Below, in pieces: positions 54,606-64,000 of a stretch of DNA of 64,000 nt. This DNA comes from Telmatactis stephensoni. Its lineage: Eukaryota > Cnidaria > Anthozoa > Actiniaria > Isophelliidae. A model generated the notes under the pieces. It worked only from the letters and a program-made list of their open reading frames with translations, did not search any database and was not told where the DNA came from. A program made the position numbers and the translations under genes. Within the stretch, counting starts at the first letter, position 1. Each line of letters opens with the position of its first letter. Location of the stretch: NCBI GenBank assembly GCA_029948255.1, contig JALIZF010001781.1:682001-746000 (forward strand). Reading direction: 5' to 3'.

Positions 54606-55673
54606 TTACTGTCTTTGGGATCCGAGTCCCCCTTGTCGGACCCCTTGACCGTTTTCCTGCATGAAATTGCCAGAAAACGAATTTTGAGGCCTTTCAGGCT
54701 GGAAACCGTGATTTTGTCCAAATGAGCGAGAGGACTGATTATCCCTACTGTTTTGCTGTGGACAAACTCTAGCATAATGGCCTACTTTCTTACATTTGAA
54801 ACAAATGACTGGCGAGTTATTGAATCTTTTTACTTCGTTCCTAATCAAGTCCTTAATTTGGTTTGCGGTTAGTGACTCATATGGTTTCGGTGCGGGCCTT
54901 TGGTCAAAAGCCGCAATTTGCGCAAGGTTTTGTGCCGAAATTTTCGAAAGTGCTCCTAAAACTTCTTCCTTGAAATTCTGTATTTCTTGTGCGTCAACAC
55001 TTGCTACTACAGTTGGCTTAATAGTAGATCTTACTTTAGCTGCTGACACTGCATCTTCAAAAGTCTTAGGTTGCGACAAAATTGTATGTTCTTTTAAATT
55101 TTCTAGCAATCCATTTGTAAACAGATACATACGCTGTTCCTTTGGTATACCGAGTCGCTGACATCTTTTTAAAATATCCGCACTGAAATCGGCTACACTC
55201 TCATCAGGCCTTTGCTTTCTAGAATTTAGCTCTTGTCTTAAAACCCAATCATCACTTTTAGAGAGAAAGCGTTCCCTAAACAAATCACATAATTCTTTGA
55301 AGGTACTAAATTTCTTGTCCAAAGTGAAAAACCAAGTTCTTGCGCTTTCAGTTAAACTTAATGGAAATGCGGCGAGCCTTTGTTTGTCATCCCATGAATG
55401 AAAATCAGCAAAAGAGTTAAATTGCTCTAAAAACTCTGGCGCTTCTGATTCTTTTCCGGAGAAAAGTGGACTTCGACCTAGAGCAGATGTGCCTTTTTGA
55501 GCTGAACTCGTTTTGGTCAAGCCTTCTTTTAGGTTGGCATTTACTGTTAAAAGTTCAATATAGCTCTTTTCTGACTGTTCCTTTAAACTAGTTTGTAGTT
55601 TTTCAAATGGCTGTTGAAGTATTTTAATAAGCTCCTGATTAGAAGCTGTTATACTCTCAACCAATTCTGTCAT
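54606..55673 (-). CDS. Gag of the LTR retrotransposon
   Basis: Start MTELVESITASNQELIKILQ at 55673, chosen because it follows the leader and starts the helical N-terminus; the frame is open 32 codons further upstream. 355 aa. Capsid region: FLEQFNSFADFHSWDDKQRL, SARTWFFTLDKKFSTFKELC, FRERFLSK, ADFSADILKRCQRLGIPKEQ, the usual Ty3/Gypsy Gag wording. A CX2CX4HX4C zinc knuckle (CFKCKKVGHYARVC) lies near residue 300, followed by a Gln/Asn/Arg-rich tail. Uninterrupted, in contrast to Pol. Confidence 0.9.
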   Translation of the reverse strand: MTELVESITASNQELIKILQQPFEKLQTSLKEQSEKSYIELLTVNANLKEGLTKTSSAQKGTSALGRSPLFSGKESEAPEFLEQFNSFADFHSWDDKQRLAAFPLSLTESARTWFFTLDKKFSTFKELCDLFRERFLSKSDDWVLRQELNSRKQRPDESVADFSADILKRCQRLGIPKEQRMYLFTNGLLENLKEHTILSQPKTFEDAVSAAKVRSTIKPTVVASVDAQEIQNFKEEVLGALSKISAQNLAQIAAFDQRPAPKPYESLTANQIKDLIRNEVKRFNNSPVICFKCKKVGHYARVCPQQNSRDNQSSRSFGQNHGFQPERPQNSFSGNFMQENGQGVRQGGLGSQRQ

Positions 55674-55989
55674 CTTAACCGTTTGCGTTTTCTTGGCGTG
55701 AATAGGATTTAAACATGTTTCCTTCGAGGCAATGCGTAAATTTGAGATCAGGACACGTTTCGTAAACAAGCTTAGCCTAACTTACAAAAACCACAATGAA
55801 TCTATTTTTGCGAAAGAACAAAAAGAACACACCATGATCACAAGGAAATGCTCAAGATGTAAAGTTAGAAAATCGAAATAAAAAGGTAACAAACAGCAAT
55901 CAAAAACGCAAAATCTGACGAACTCACATATACATTTATCAACACAGACAAAATGAAATACCTGGACTCTGCCCGTTTTCTCCGCCAAT

Positions 55990-56769
55990 TGTTATAAAGG
56001 CCGTTTCTAGCACCGATTGTTATGAGGGTGAACTCAGTCAAATAATTCCACCAAGGTAGAGCGTACTCGGAATCTTTATTCGTCGTCACAAATAGTAGTA
56101 GTTTACAGTTTTGGAGTCAAACTGCGAGGGGTAGAATGTGTAATGAACGAACTAAGCTAGAAGCTAGCCTTATTTATACAAGTTCATTAGCATAACCCAC
56201 TCAACTGGTTGTAGTGAGTTCTACTGAAGACTCATTAAATATTCACGATTCTGACCTGATCAAGGGCTATTGACTTAGTAGCCTTAATCCTATAATAACT
56301 CTTTGTAAAAGGATTAATTTAACAAAAGCGTCGATGACAATCGCTTGTATATTCAAGTCAAAACAAACTGAGATATAAAAACTAAAGTCTTATTCAAGAA
56401 CAAGTATACTTTTCTAGACTCAAAGTCCGTTGGTAAACAAAACTAGTGGATGACGCTATCTTAGATTTACAGGCAGATATTCATCTTCTGCGCTTGCGTC
56501 AAAACTACATTTAGAACCGGTTTTGCTGACAGGTGCAGTACAAAATCCAACTCTAGTCCTTCGAGTAATTAAACTAAATCTTTCCAGTTCCGATCAACAA
56601 GATCCAACTACCGGCCTATTGACCTGAGGTGTTTTACAAGGTCAACAGCTTAATTGCTTTTGTTCTTTTAATTAAAAAGTTCTCAAGGACAAGTGGTTGT
56701 CAAGGAAACTAAAGATGAAATTAGTTCTTTTCCTAAGTTAGAAATTTGTACTTTTCTAGCCTCCTGACA
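55990..56769 (-). repeat. LTR (5' LTR in element orientation)
   Basis: Partner of 50388-51167. Confidence 0.93.
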
Positions 56770-57711
56770 ACTGCTACACTTAAAGTGGCGTTTGTAACTG
56801 AAACTTTTTACACTGAAACCATGCATGTGACCTGTAAAGCTATTCACTGTGGATATTTATTTAAACAATGATTGTTCAGCTGATCAAAATGTCACCTCTC
56901 CCAAGGTACAGGGCATTATATCTCAGAGACGCATGTACCAAATTTTGATATTATTTGATATTTTGTTCTTTTTGTCTAAAACGGCTTGTATGCAAAATAT
57001 TGAGCTTAAAGAACTTATGGTGTCCTTATAATGAGAGGCTATTAAACGTTTTTCTGCCCTGTTAGCAGGTGCACATCAGCCAGTGGCTGCCATTAATCCT
57101 AACCTGCTTGAACAGATAAAGGATTATATCTTACGTCTAGGTGTCAGGCTTGAAAACTGAGGCGGCAAATATGCCAATAAACCCGTTACTATTCTGCGAA
57201 ACCATAAGCACAGGGCTTAACCTTTCCAAAACGAGGTGAAGAAAATGACGATGGCCAAATATGCGGCAACAACTTTTATAAGAAGGCACGCCCCGACACG
57301 CGATTTAAAAAAAACATTTGCTATTTTAAATTTGGTTGCATGTATGGACGTATTTTAACTGGGTTATTACACAGCTGTCTAGATTGTTGACGTCTGAGTG
57401 TTCAACAAAACTGTGTTCCTTTCCTTTGCCAGCCAAGCCAATATCAAAATGCGTTTTCATACCAGTGTTGAAAGGGCAGATATATAGCGCTTGACACTGT
57501 ACTCTCACACACACTACCACTTTATTCCAATATTCTCTGCTCACTAGTTCGTTAGTTACTGGGGAGAAAAAAGAGAGGACCTGGAGGAAAACCTTGAAGC
57601 AAGAGAGAAGACCATGCCAGAACCACCCATGTTCACGAGCACCTTCCGACACCTGACCGATTTGCCAACGAGTTTGTTCTCGTTTTCAGTCCATCACGTT
57701 CACCAGACAAA
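56770..57711. other. No confirmed gene; possible coding relic at about 57040-57160
   Basis: A 40-codon open stretch (RFSALLAGAHQPVAAINPNL) has coding-like composition but no splice support and no family I know. The rest is AT-rich. Confidence 0.3.
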
Positions 57712-58217
57712 ATGGCCGAAAGTTTACGTGACGAGTTCTTGTGTTTATATGACGATATAAAACCTCATCTAAGGTAGTTTTACAATACTTTTTCGATGTA
57801 TCTGTTCTATATTTTGTAATTGTTACTCTAAATATGTATATATCATAATATAGTTACCATTTCACAGTGAATTTATAATTTAGTTGCTTTCAGATCGAAT
57901 TCTGTCACGAAATAACTTAAAGTTAAAGATCATGCAAAATTTTGAGAAAAAGAGCGATCCTTTTTAAGATCTAAATTCAAATTTTGTTTATTAAGGACAA
58001 TTTCTATTCACGTTATGGTTATTTTCTTTGGGAAACATGTAGGTTGAGTCCCGGGGGTTGAGTAATATGTTTGCATAGACTTTCGCAATCTGTCCAAAAA
58101 ATATTAGAGCAGCAAGATGTAATTCTTATTATTGTTTTAGAATTTCGTTATATAAAACTAATTTTTGTAATGATTATTTGATTAATACTATTCTGTCATA
58201 TTTTCTTATTTCAACAG

Positions 58218-61200
58218 ATCATTTTGGTGAAAGGCATACAAGATCTGCCCCACCCTTCCCCCATGAATCTGTCTTTTGCAGGTTGTGGCTTTCTTGGTGT
58301 GTACCATCTAGGTGTGGCCAAGTGCCTTGTGGACCATGCACCACAGTTCTTGCGCAGTGTTAAAGCCTTTGCTGGAGCCTCAGCAGGATCTCTGGTTGCA
58401 GCAATGCTTGCTACATCAGCACCTATTAACAAATGCTCTGATTATGTTATTGAACTAACTAATGAGGCACGCAAGCATCCTCTTGGGCCATTTAGCTCTC
58501 AATTTGACCTCGTTGGAAATCTTAGAAAAGGAATGGAAGATTTTCTGCCTTCTAACTCTCATAAAATTGCATCTGGAAGACTTTATATTTCAGTAACTAG
58601 TTTAAAGACCAGGAAAAACTACATTATATCAGATTATGAATCCAGAGATGAGCTAATGAAGGTTAGTTATGAGGATAAGCTGGTATTTTCCTCAAAAGAT
58701 CCAATAACCCTGATAAATAACTCATTGAACTTCTCAGTAATAATTATTCAAATATCCAAATAAGCATTTGGCATTGTTTGTGCAATATTTAGTGCTAATC
58801 ACCCTGTTAGACTAATGTCTTCCATTTCTTATAATTTTCATATTGTGTATAATGAAATATGACACAATATTGGGTTTTATATAATAATTGGTATATTATG
58901 CACGCTTTGATTGGTTGAACAATCATGTGTTACTGGTATTAGAGTACACACACATAGATGGTGTCATCGAATCTTACGCACGCTCTGATTGGTTGAAATG
59001 TTTTGATAAATATTATATAAAACAGATAGATTCCATTTTTCCGTGCGTCTGTACTCTAATCGATGCACAGAAGACATCAAAATGTGGTGAGAACAGCAGT
59101 CACGCTACTTGACGTCATCTGTGCATCGATTACGGTACAGACGCACGGAAAAATGGAATCTATTTGTTAAGTAGATGGCCTTAGGAACCACAGGAAGCCT
59201 ATTTATGTCTTGATTTCTTTCAGGTTCTTCTTGCAAGTTGCTACATTCCTTTTTATGTTGGACTTGACTTTCCTGAATTCAAAGGGCAGGTTAGTACCTT
59301 ATATCAAATTGCTAAGTAATGTTAAAAATATAAAGCCTATAATTAATCATCAATAGGCAACTTGCATTATTGCATCATACACCTTCATCATACTACGTAC
59401 AGTTACCAGAATGCTTTGCCCACTTTCTTTTACAAAATAATTACTATTCTCAGGAGGGAATAAAAATCTGAATACAGTAAGAAAGAAAATTTGTCAAGCA
59501 TTAATGGTAGTTGTAGTCAAATGTTGCTATTTTGTAAATTGCCTATCATTTTAGTTAATCGTTTTTTTAAAAAATTATACAGACTGTTGCATAGTCAATG
59601 GGAACTCTATGTTCTATCCTCTATACTCTTACTTGAACAGTCAAGAGACCATAATAGTAAGAGAGTGCTAGCAAAACTTGGTATTGCTGTCTGTACGATG
59701 TTTTTGGCAACTAAGTCTATTTTGAGTAACAATGCCAAGGCTCACAAACAATAGAATTTGCAAGGCAAGGCTCTCAAACAATAGAATTTGCAAGGCAAGG
59801 CTCTCAAACAATAGAATTTGTAAGGCAAGGCTCTCAAACAACAGAATTTGTAAGGCAAGGCTCTCAAACAATAGAATTTGTAAGGCAAGGCTCTCAAACA
59901 ATAGAATTTGTAAGGCAAGGCTCTCAAACAATAGAATTTGTAAGGCAAGGCTCTCAAACAATAGAATTTGTAAGGCAAGGCTCTCAAACAATAGAATTTG
60001 ATTTTTGATATGCACGTGGATGAGACCATTTGCTTTTGGCAATCATATTTTGTTGTTGTTGGTGTTTTGTTACAAAAAATAACATTAGTTGCCATGAATA
60101 TCACACAGACATCATTATTATCGAGTTTCGCTCTCTTAGTATTAGAGTCTTTGAAAAGTGGTGTGAGTTTCAGAGGATATGAAAGAGGGGGCATTGGAAG
60201 TATCTAATACCACAAAATCACGAAGAAAATTGAGAATAAAATGAACAAAAATTGGCAAACCATGGAAAACTGTGCAGTCCTCCAATCCAAGAAAATCTAA
60301 TATTGCAGTAAAGATGGGAAATAGCCAAAATACTTAGAATAAAATATGTCCTGAAACTGCAGTACATCACTGCATGACCTAATGCCCCCCTGTGAACGTC
60401 AAACCATGATTTTAGGATAGCTCACAAACACAGTGATATTGAAAGACCTTGATTGTTGTACATTTCATGATCAATTTGCTCTGTATAAAATGTGGGAAAT
60501 CATTACAACCTTTTTTGTCCTTTGGGAATTTGTGGAAGGATAACTCGGGATTTCTTTTTGTATTGTTGGGAGAGGTACACAGCATGCAGTTCCTCCTCCA
60601 CGATGTTTGCTTGAAAAAAGACTTTTTGGGGGGTTTTCCTCCATCTTTTAGATTCTAAAATAATTGTTACTTCCTTTTTATGTTTGTTTTTGAATATTTT
60701 TTGATTTTTTGGTATTTTTTACAAATTGTTTTAATGGCAACAAATGGCAACTCTCCAGTCTTTGTTTACATCTGCAATCTTGGCAATGTTACCACAACTA
60801 CCAGAATTCCTTGCGCGCATTGCTTATAGCTGGAATCGGCCATTGATCAAACCTAAGCATTTTAATTTTAATTTTGATCACAGAAATGGGCTGATGGAGG
60901 CTTAACCAATAATCTCCCAGTTCTTCCTTTTGGACAAACATTATTAATATCACCATTTAGTGGTAAAAATAATCATATATGCCCAGAAGATGAATCCCAG
61001 GGGATTACCGACATTACTTTTCACAATATGAATATATATGTAAATAGAGCAAATTTAGTCCGTGAGTTACAAATATTTATACCACCAAAGAAAGAAGGGA
61101 TTGAGGAGATTGTTAAAAAAGGTTATGAGGATACATTAAGGTTTTTGCAGAGAGAGAAGTTGTGTGATTATCCACTAACGGTGGCTTGATATTTGTAGCT

Positions 61201-63894
61201 TAATTGAGTTTTATGGAATTAAGGATATGATAAGTGCTAAAAAATAATATTAAGGTTAGCTACCTCAAGTAGTACACATTGACAATGCTGCTACAGCTAC
61301 AATGCCGACTTCAGCTACTATAGCTGGATGTACTCAGGCCAGTCACCAGGGTTGGTTTAAAGTCTTCAAAACGGAACCCCCCTTCCTTTCAAATTCCAAA
61401 AAATCTGAACACAAAAGATACACTTCTGGGACCGGTTGTACGATAGATCGGATAAATCCTTATCCAGCGGATAAAATCTGTACAAAATCTATACAGCTTG
61501 GAGAACTCTTATCCGGTGGATAACTTTAACTATCGTACAACTGGGCCCTGGTGCTGGCATGGTACTACAACTATTATAATATACAGCTATGTTCTTACTT
61601 TGCTAGCTGTTGAAGTCTGAAGTACAATATTGCAATGGGATAATAACATTAAATAAATATCAAAATATCTAATAAATAAATATATCAATAAATGATAGAC
61701 AATTGGGGGTGGGGTAATTTATAATTGATGCATTACAGTGTTCTTAGGGTGTGTTTGCTATTCTTTTCTATAATAGTTTTTCAATCCATAACATATTATT
61801 AAAGTATATGTCACAAAATAATGTAGCTATGTTGCATACAGGTATTGGATTCTTGCATTGCAACACTCAATAAGATTATAACTTATTATATATTATTGTA
61901 CAATGTACAATTGCTATATATGATAATATGTACCTTTAGGCTAATAACTTTAATTAATTTTGCACTATAAAAATTTATATGTACATAGAATTGATAGAAT
62001 TTTGAAATAACACAAGTAATGGTAATAACTCTAAGTTATTAAGAACTTTCAAATAACTAATAAGTTAAGAGCTCTCAAATCTAATTTTCATATCTATAAG
62101 ACCACTATTTTGAATTATAGAGTGGATTTCATATGACTTTGAAAAACTACGACACAGTCACGGCACGGCACGGCCACGGTACGGAACCTCGCCTGCTGAT
62201 TTCTTTACAAATTTCTAAAGAAATCAGCAGGCAAGGTTCTGTACCGCGGCCGTGCTGTGCCGTGACCGTGCCGTAGTTTTTCAAAGTCATACGAAATCCA
62301 CTCTATATGCAACAATAGACATGAGAATTATACATAATCTATGTGAATACTCCAGTCACAGAGCAATTTTCGCACGAGTGTGAAACTGCTGTAAGCTTGT
62401 CAGTGACATGATTTCTTTAAATTAAATGTCAAAATTATAGCCATGACTGTCCTTTTTCATGCTCGTACAAAAACTGCTCTGTTTCTTAGAGCAGTTCTTT
62501 GATGTAAGCATACTAAAAATGTGAGAGAAAGTCATTATAGTATTAAAAAGTTCAGGATATTAAATGCTTAATACCAGTTTCTAATTCACACTGGATGAAA
62601 TGCAGAATGAATTTTACAAATTAGATACACAAATTAGAAAAATAAAATTACTATAAAATGTGTCTTTGTGAAAAGTGTGTCTAACTAATTTTTACTTGTA
62701 GAGCCGGGGGGAGGGGAGGGAGGGGGGTTCTCCCATGTATTTTGGATAGGGAACGATGACTGTTGTACCTGATTTTTAGGAATTGAAATTTGTTGCATTT
62801 TAGGGTACTCATTAACGGTCAGATGTTTGTACTTTTGTGTTTTATTGGTGCCCTTGTGGGTAACAATAGACTCCTGGCAATCATCTTCAACCAATATAAA
62901 ATTGACTCCATTTCCCCTGGAGAAAATTCCATTTTTGAAAGTTTTGGACTTGGGATGACATATGAGTCATTGCATTTCATATCTTCAATCACCCATTCCA
63001 CTCCACTTTGAAACTGAGAAATACGGCCATAGAGAGGCTTCAATGAAGGGGAGATTACATTAAAAAGTCCCACAAGTAGGTTATGCCTTTGGTATCCAGT
63101 GAGAAATTGATTTGAAAAACAAGTTGCTCTTAGAAAATGCAATATTTTTGGTAGGAACATTGTGTGATGAGCCTTCAAAGGGCTGTGAAGGGGACTACCC
63201 TCCTCTCCCCTAAGTTCCCCTCTCCCCCCAAAAAAAAATGGCTCCAATTTTTTACCTTCTAGCTCTAAGGGACTGGTCATTATTTACAGGGAGGGGGGGG
63301 GCTGGTGGAAATGAGAAATGTGCTGCACAATTTTTGATGGCCCCACCCCCCTTTCCACATACATTCTCTTATAACAATAATGCAGTGTGTGCATGAAAAA
63401 TGATGACCCCCCCCCCATATTTCCACCAGCCCCCCCTTCCCTGTAAATAATGACTGGTCCCTAAGGTGTTTATTTGGCTGCATCAGTAATGAAAATTGGT
63501 TTAGAAGTACCCCCCTTTTGTGCACCTGATAACCTTTGAACTAAACAGTAAATTTGTATTTGTTTTCCCTTAGATTTAATATTAGCTATTCTTTCTTAAC
63601 CCACAGAGATGGTTCGATGGTGGATTTACAGACAATCTCCCTATCCCTCCCCTCCCAGGGAAAACAGTCCTGATATCACCCTTGAGTGGCGATAGTGACA
63701 TTTGCCCACGTGACTCGTCTAGACCTTTAACAGAATTTTATTGGCGCAAAATGCATGTACTGGTTAACAAAGAAAATGCAAAGAGAAGCTTAAATATCTT
63801 ATATCCACCTAAGCGAGATGGTTTAGATAGGCTATATGTGGCAGGGTATGATGATGCAATGAGATTCCTTAAGGCGATAGGAATTACGTGCTGA
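58218..63894 (+). CDS. Patatin-like phospholipase, PNPLA family, alternative last exons
   Basis: Exon 1 is 58218-58661 with the chosen start MNLSFAGCGFLGVYHLGVAK at 58263. Exon 2 is 59224-59289. Exon 3 is either 60884-61189 (256-aa product) or 63607-63894 (250-aa product). All junctions are phase 0 and GT-AG. The oxyanion-hole motif is GCGFLG (residues 7-12), the nucleophile is Ser40 in GASAG, and the dyad Asp159 is in WADGGLTNNLP (exon 60884) or WFDGGFTDNLP (exon 63607). Such enzymes hydrolyse acyl esters of triglycerides, phospholipids or retinyl esters. Length and lack of a long C-terminal part resemble PNPLA4 more than PNPLA2, but I would not fix the orthology. A possible upstream exon at 57712-57773 (ATG, donor AAG|GTAGTT) does not join in frame. 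Introns are full of MITEs and palindromes. Confidence 0.85.
59028..59163. repeat. Palindrome in a PNPLA intron
   Basis: Arms of about 43 bp (AGATTCCATTTTTCCGTGCG and inverse) around a 50-bp centre; likely a MITE or its fragment. Confidence 0.75.
59645..60155 (+). mobile_element. MITE family R1, copy 3, with internal 30-bp minisatellite
   Basis: Inverted ends (AGTAAGAGAGTGCTAGC; GCTCTCTTAGTATTAGAGTC) with GGCAACTAA just inside. The centre has nine tandem 30-bp units (59731-60000), each AAGGCTCTCAAACAATAGAA plus ten bases, exactly in phase. The single-copy unit is present in the other R1 copies. Confidence 0.88.
59731..60000. repeat. 30-bp minisatellite, nine units
   Basis: Units differ at few positions (first unit CTCACAAAC; one unit with AACAG; C or T at unit start). 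Because 30 is a multiple of three, several frames look open; this is not coding evidence. Confidence 0.95.
60156..60883 (+). other. PNPLA intron, nothing else recognised
   Basis: AT-rich intron sequence before the exon at 60884. Confidence 0.5.
61418..61548. mobile_element. Short MITE
   Basis: Ends GGACCGGTTGTACGATAGAT and CTATCGTACAACTGGGCCC are inverted, with CTTATCCAGCGGATAA / CTTATCCGGTGGATAA inside. Confidence 0.7.
61549..62116. other. AT-rich sequence, no gene
   Basis: Strongly AT-rich, with short direct TAAATA-type repeats and no supported exon. Confidence 0.5.
62117..62306. repeat. 190-bp palindrome
   Basis: Arms of about 88 bp (ATAGAGTGGATTTCATATGA; CCTGCTGATTTCTTTA near the centre) with GC-rich CACGGCACGG repeats. 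Likely a foldback MITE. Confidence 0.8.
62307..62702. other. No gene recognised
   Basis: AT-rich. ACAGAGCAATTTTCGCACGA and ACTGCTCTGTTTCTTAGAGC hint at a small inverted repeat. Confidence 0.4.
62703..62729 (+). other. G-quadruplex-type G tracts
   Basis: Four G runs of 3-6 separated by single A residues on the plus strand. Confidence 0.6.
62730..63268. other. No gene recognised
   Basis: Lies between the two alternative PNPLA last exons. The open frame at 63280-62819 minus crosses poly-A and MITE sequence and lacks a domain. Confidence 0.45.
63269..63461. mobile_element. PIF/Harbinger-like MITE, TAA duplication
   Basis: Ends GGGACTGGTCATTATTTACA / TGTAAATAATGACTGGTCCC, then G-rich GGGGGGCTGGTGGAAAT. 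TAA at 63266-63268 and 63462-63464. 193 bp. Confidence 0.85.
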
Positions 63895-64000
63895 AAACAT
63901 GGAGCCAAGTGATTACCGAGTGTGCATCATCTAGTAAAGTCTACACCTAGTTCTCGGTTTCTCTTTGAGAGGAATACGATGGTGATTTCGCTAAAAGGCT

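Larger units (their letters stand above)
50388..56769 (-). mobile_element. LTR retrotransposon (Ty3/Gypsy-like), young, pol-defective
   Basis: Two 780-bp LTRs in direct orientation (50388-51167 and 55990-56769). ACTG flanks both sides (50384-50387 and 56770-56773), a 4-bp target duplication. Read on the minus strand the LTR starts TGTCAGGAGG and ends ATAACA. A likely polypurine tract (AATGGGGGAG) precedes the 3' LTR and a TGGCGGAGAAAACGGGC primer site follows the 5' LTR. Gag is open; protease, RT and integrase are only fragments, in the order PR-RT-IN. Confidence 0.92.

Noticed and set aside
57326..57652. 108-codon frame on the minus strand
   Set aside because: No recognisable family and no splice context; it lies in the presumed phospholipase promoter.
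59731..60000. CRISPR-like regular 30-bp repeat
   Set aside because: Units abut without spacers, lie inside a MITE, and the genome is animal; this is a minisatellite.
59668..60194. Long open frames on both strands with repeated peptides (LLFESLALQI, NNRICKARLS)
   Set aside because: Produced by a 30-bp tandem repeat, a multiple of three; no splice or start evidence.
62819..63280. 153-codon frame on the minus strand
   Set aside because: Crosses a poly-A run and MITE border, with no domain or splice sites.

Overview
The window is eukaryotic and animal. The decisive marker is a cluster of GFP-like fluorescent protein (FP) genes of anthozoan type. It has three complete five-exon copies (5491-7862 minus, 31266-35290 minus, 38161-42541 plus) and a promoter-only relic (23580-23869 plus). 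Gene structure and protein wording point to a reef coral, most likely Acropora or a relative; this is an inference. All three FP copies carry an Asp-Tyr-Gly chromophore, which I recall from some anthozoan red proteins. Other host genes are the last two exons of an unrecognised Cys-containing protein (341-1499) and a patatin-like phospholipase gene (58218-63894) with two interchangeable last exons.

Layout. 1-4 kb: unknown gene end, MITE, L2/CR1-type LINE split by a foldback element. 5-8.4 kb: FP copy 1. 8.4-13.2 kb: transposon A (about 500-bp terminal inverted repeats), SINE and MITE debris, and a large palindrome with a tRNA-like sequence in each arm. 13.3-23.3 kb: a decayed tyrosine-recombinase retrotransposon (Ngaro/DIRS type) with SGNH hydrolase, Gag, RT, RNase H and recombinase. 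A nested stack of DNA transposons interrupts its Gag, and six hairpins with a shared loop lie in its 3' part. 23.6-25.9 kb: FP relic, LINE RT, TTAA element fragment. 26.2-30.3 kb: transposon B. 30.7-42.9 kb: FP copies 2 and 3 head to head around nested palindromes. 43-49 kb: MITEs, a 17-bp tandem-repeat element, a gag pseudogene. 50.4-56.8 kb: a young LTR retrotransposon with an open Gag and a broken Pol. 58.2-63.9 kb: phospholipase gene.

How it fits together. The FP order is minus, plus (relic), minus, plus, which suggests an ancestral head-to-head pair that was duplicated as a unit. Insertions can be ordered by comparing copies, because the other copies preserve empty target sites. Transposons A and B both pair a Tc1/mariner-like DDE transposase with a second protein made of an N-terminal self-association-type domain (PB1-like in A, SAM-like in B), a zinc knuckle and charged helical sequence. 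That pairing and the hairpin array in the tyrosine-recombinase element are the best candidates for undescribed biology. Everything here is read by eye; no database search, folding program or alignment program was run.
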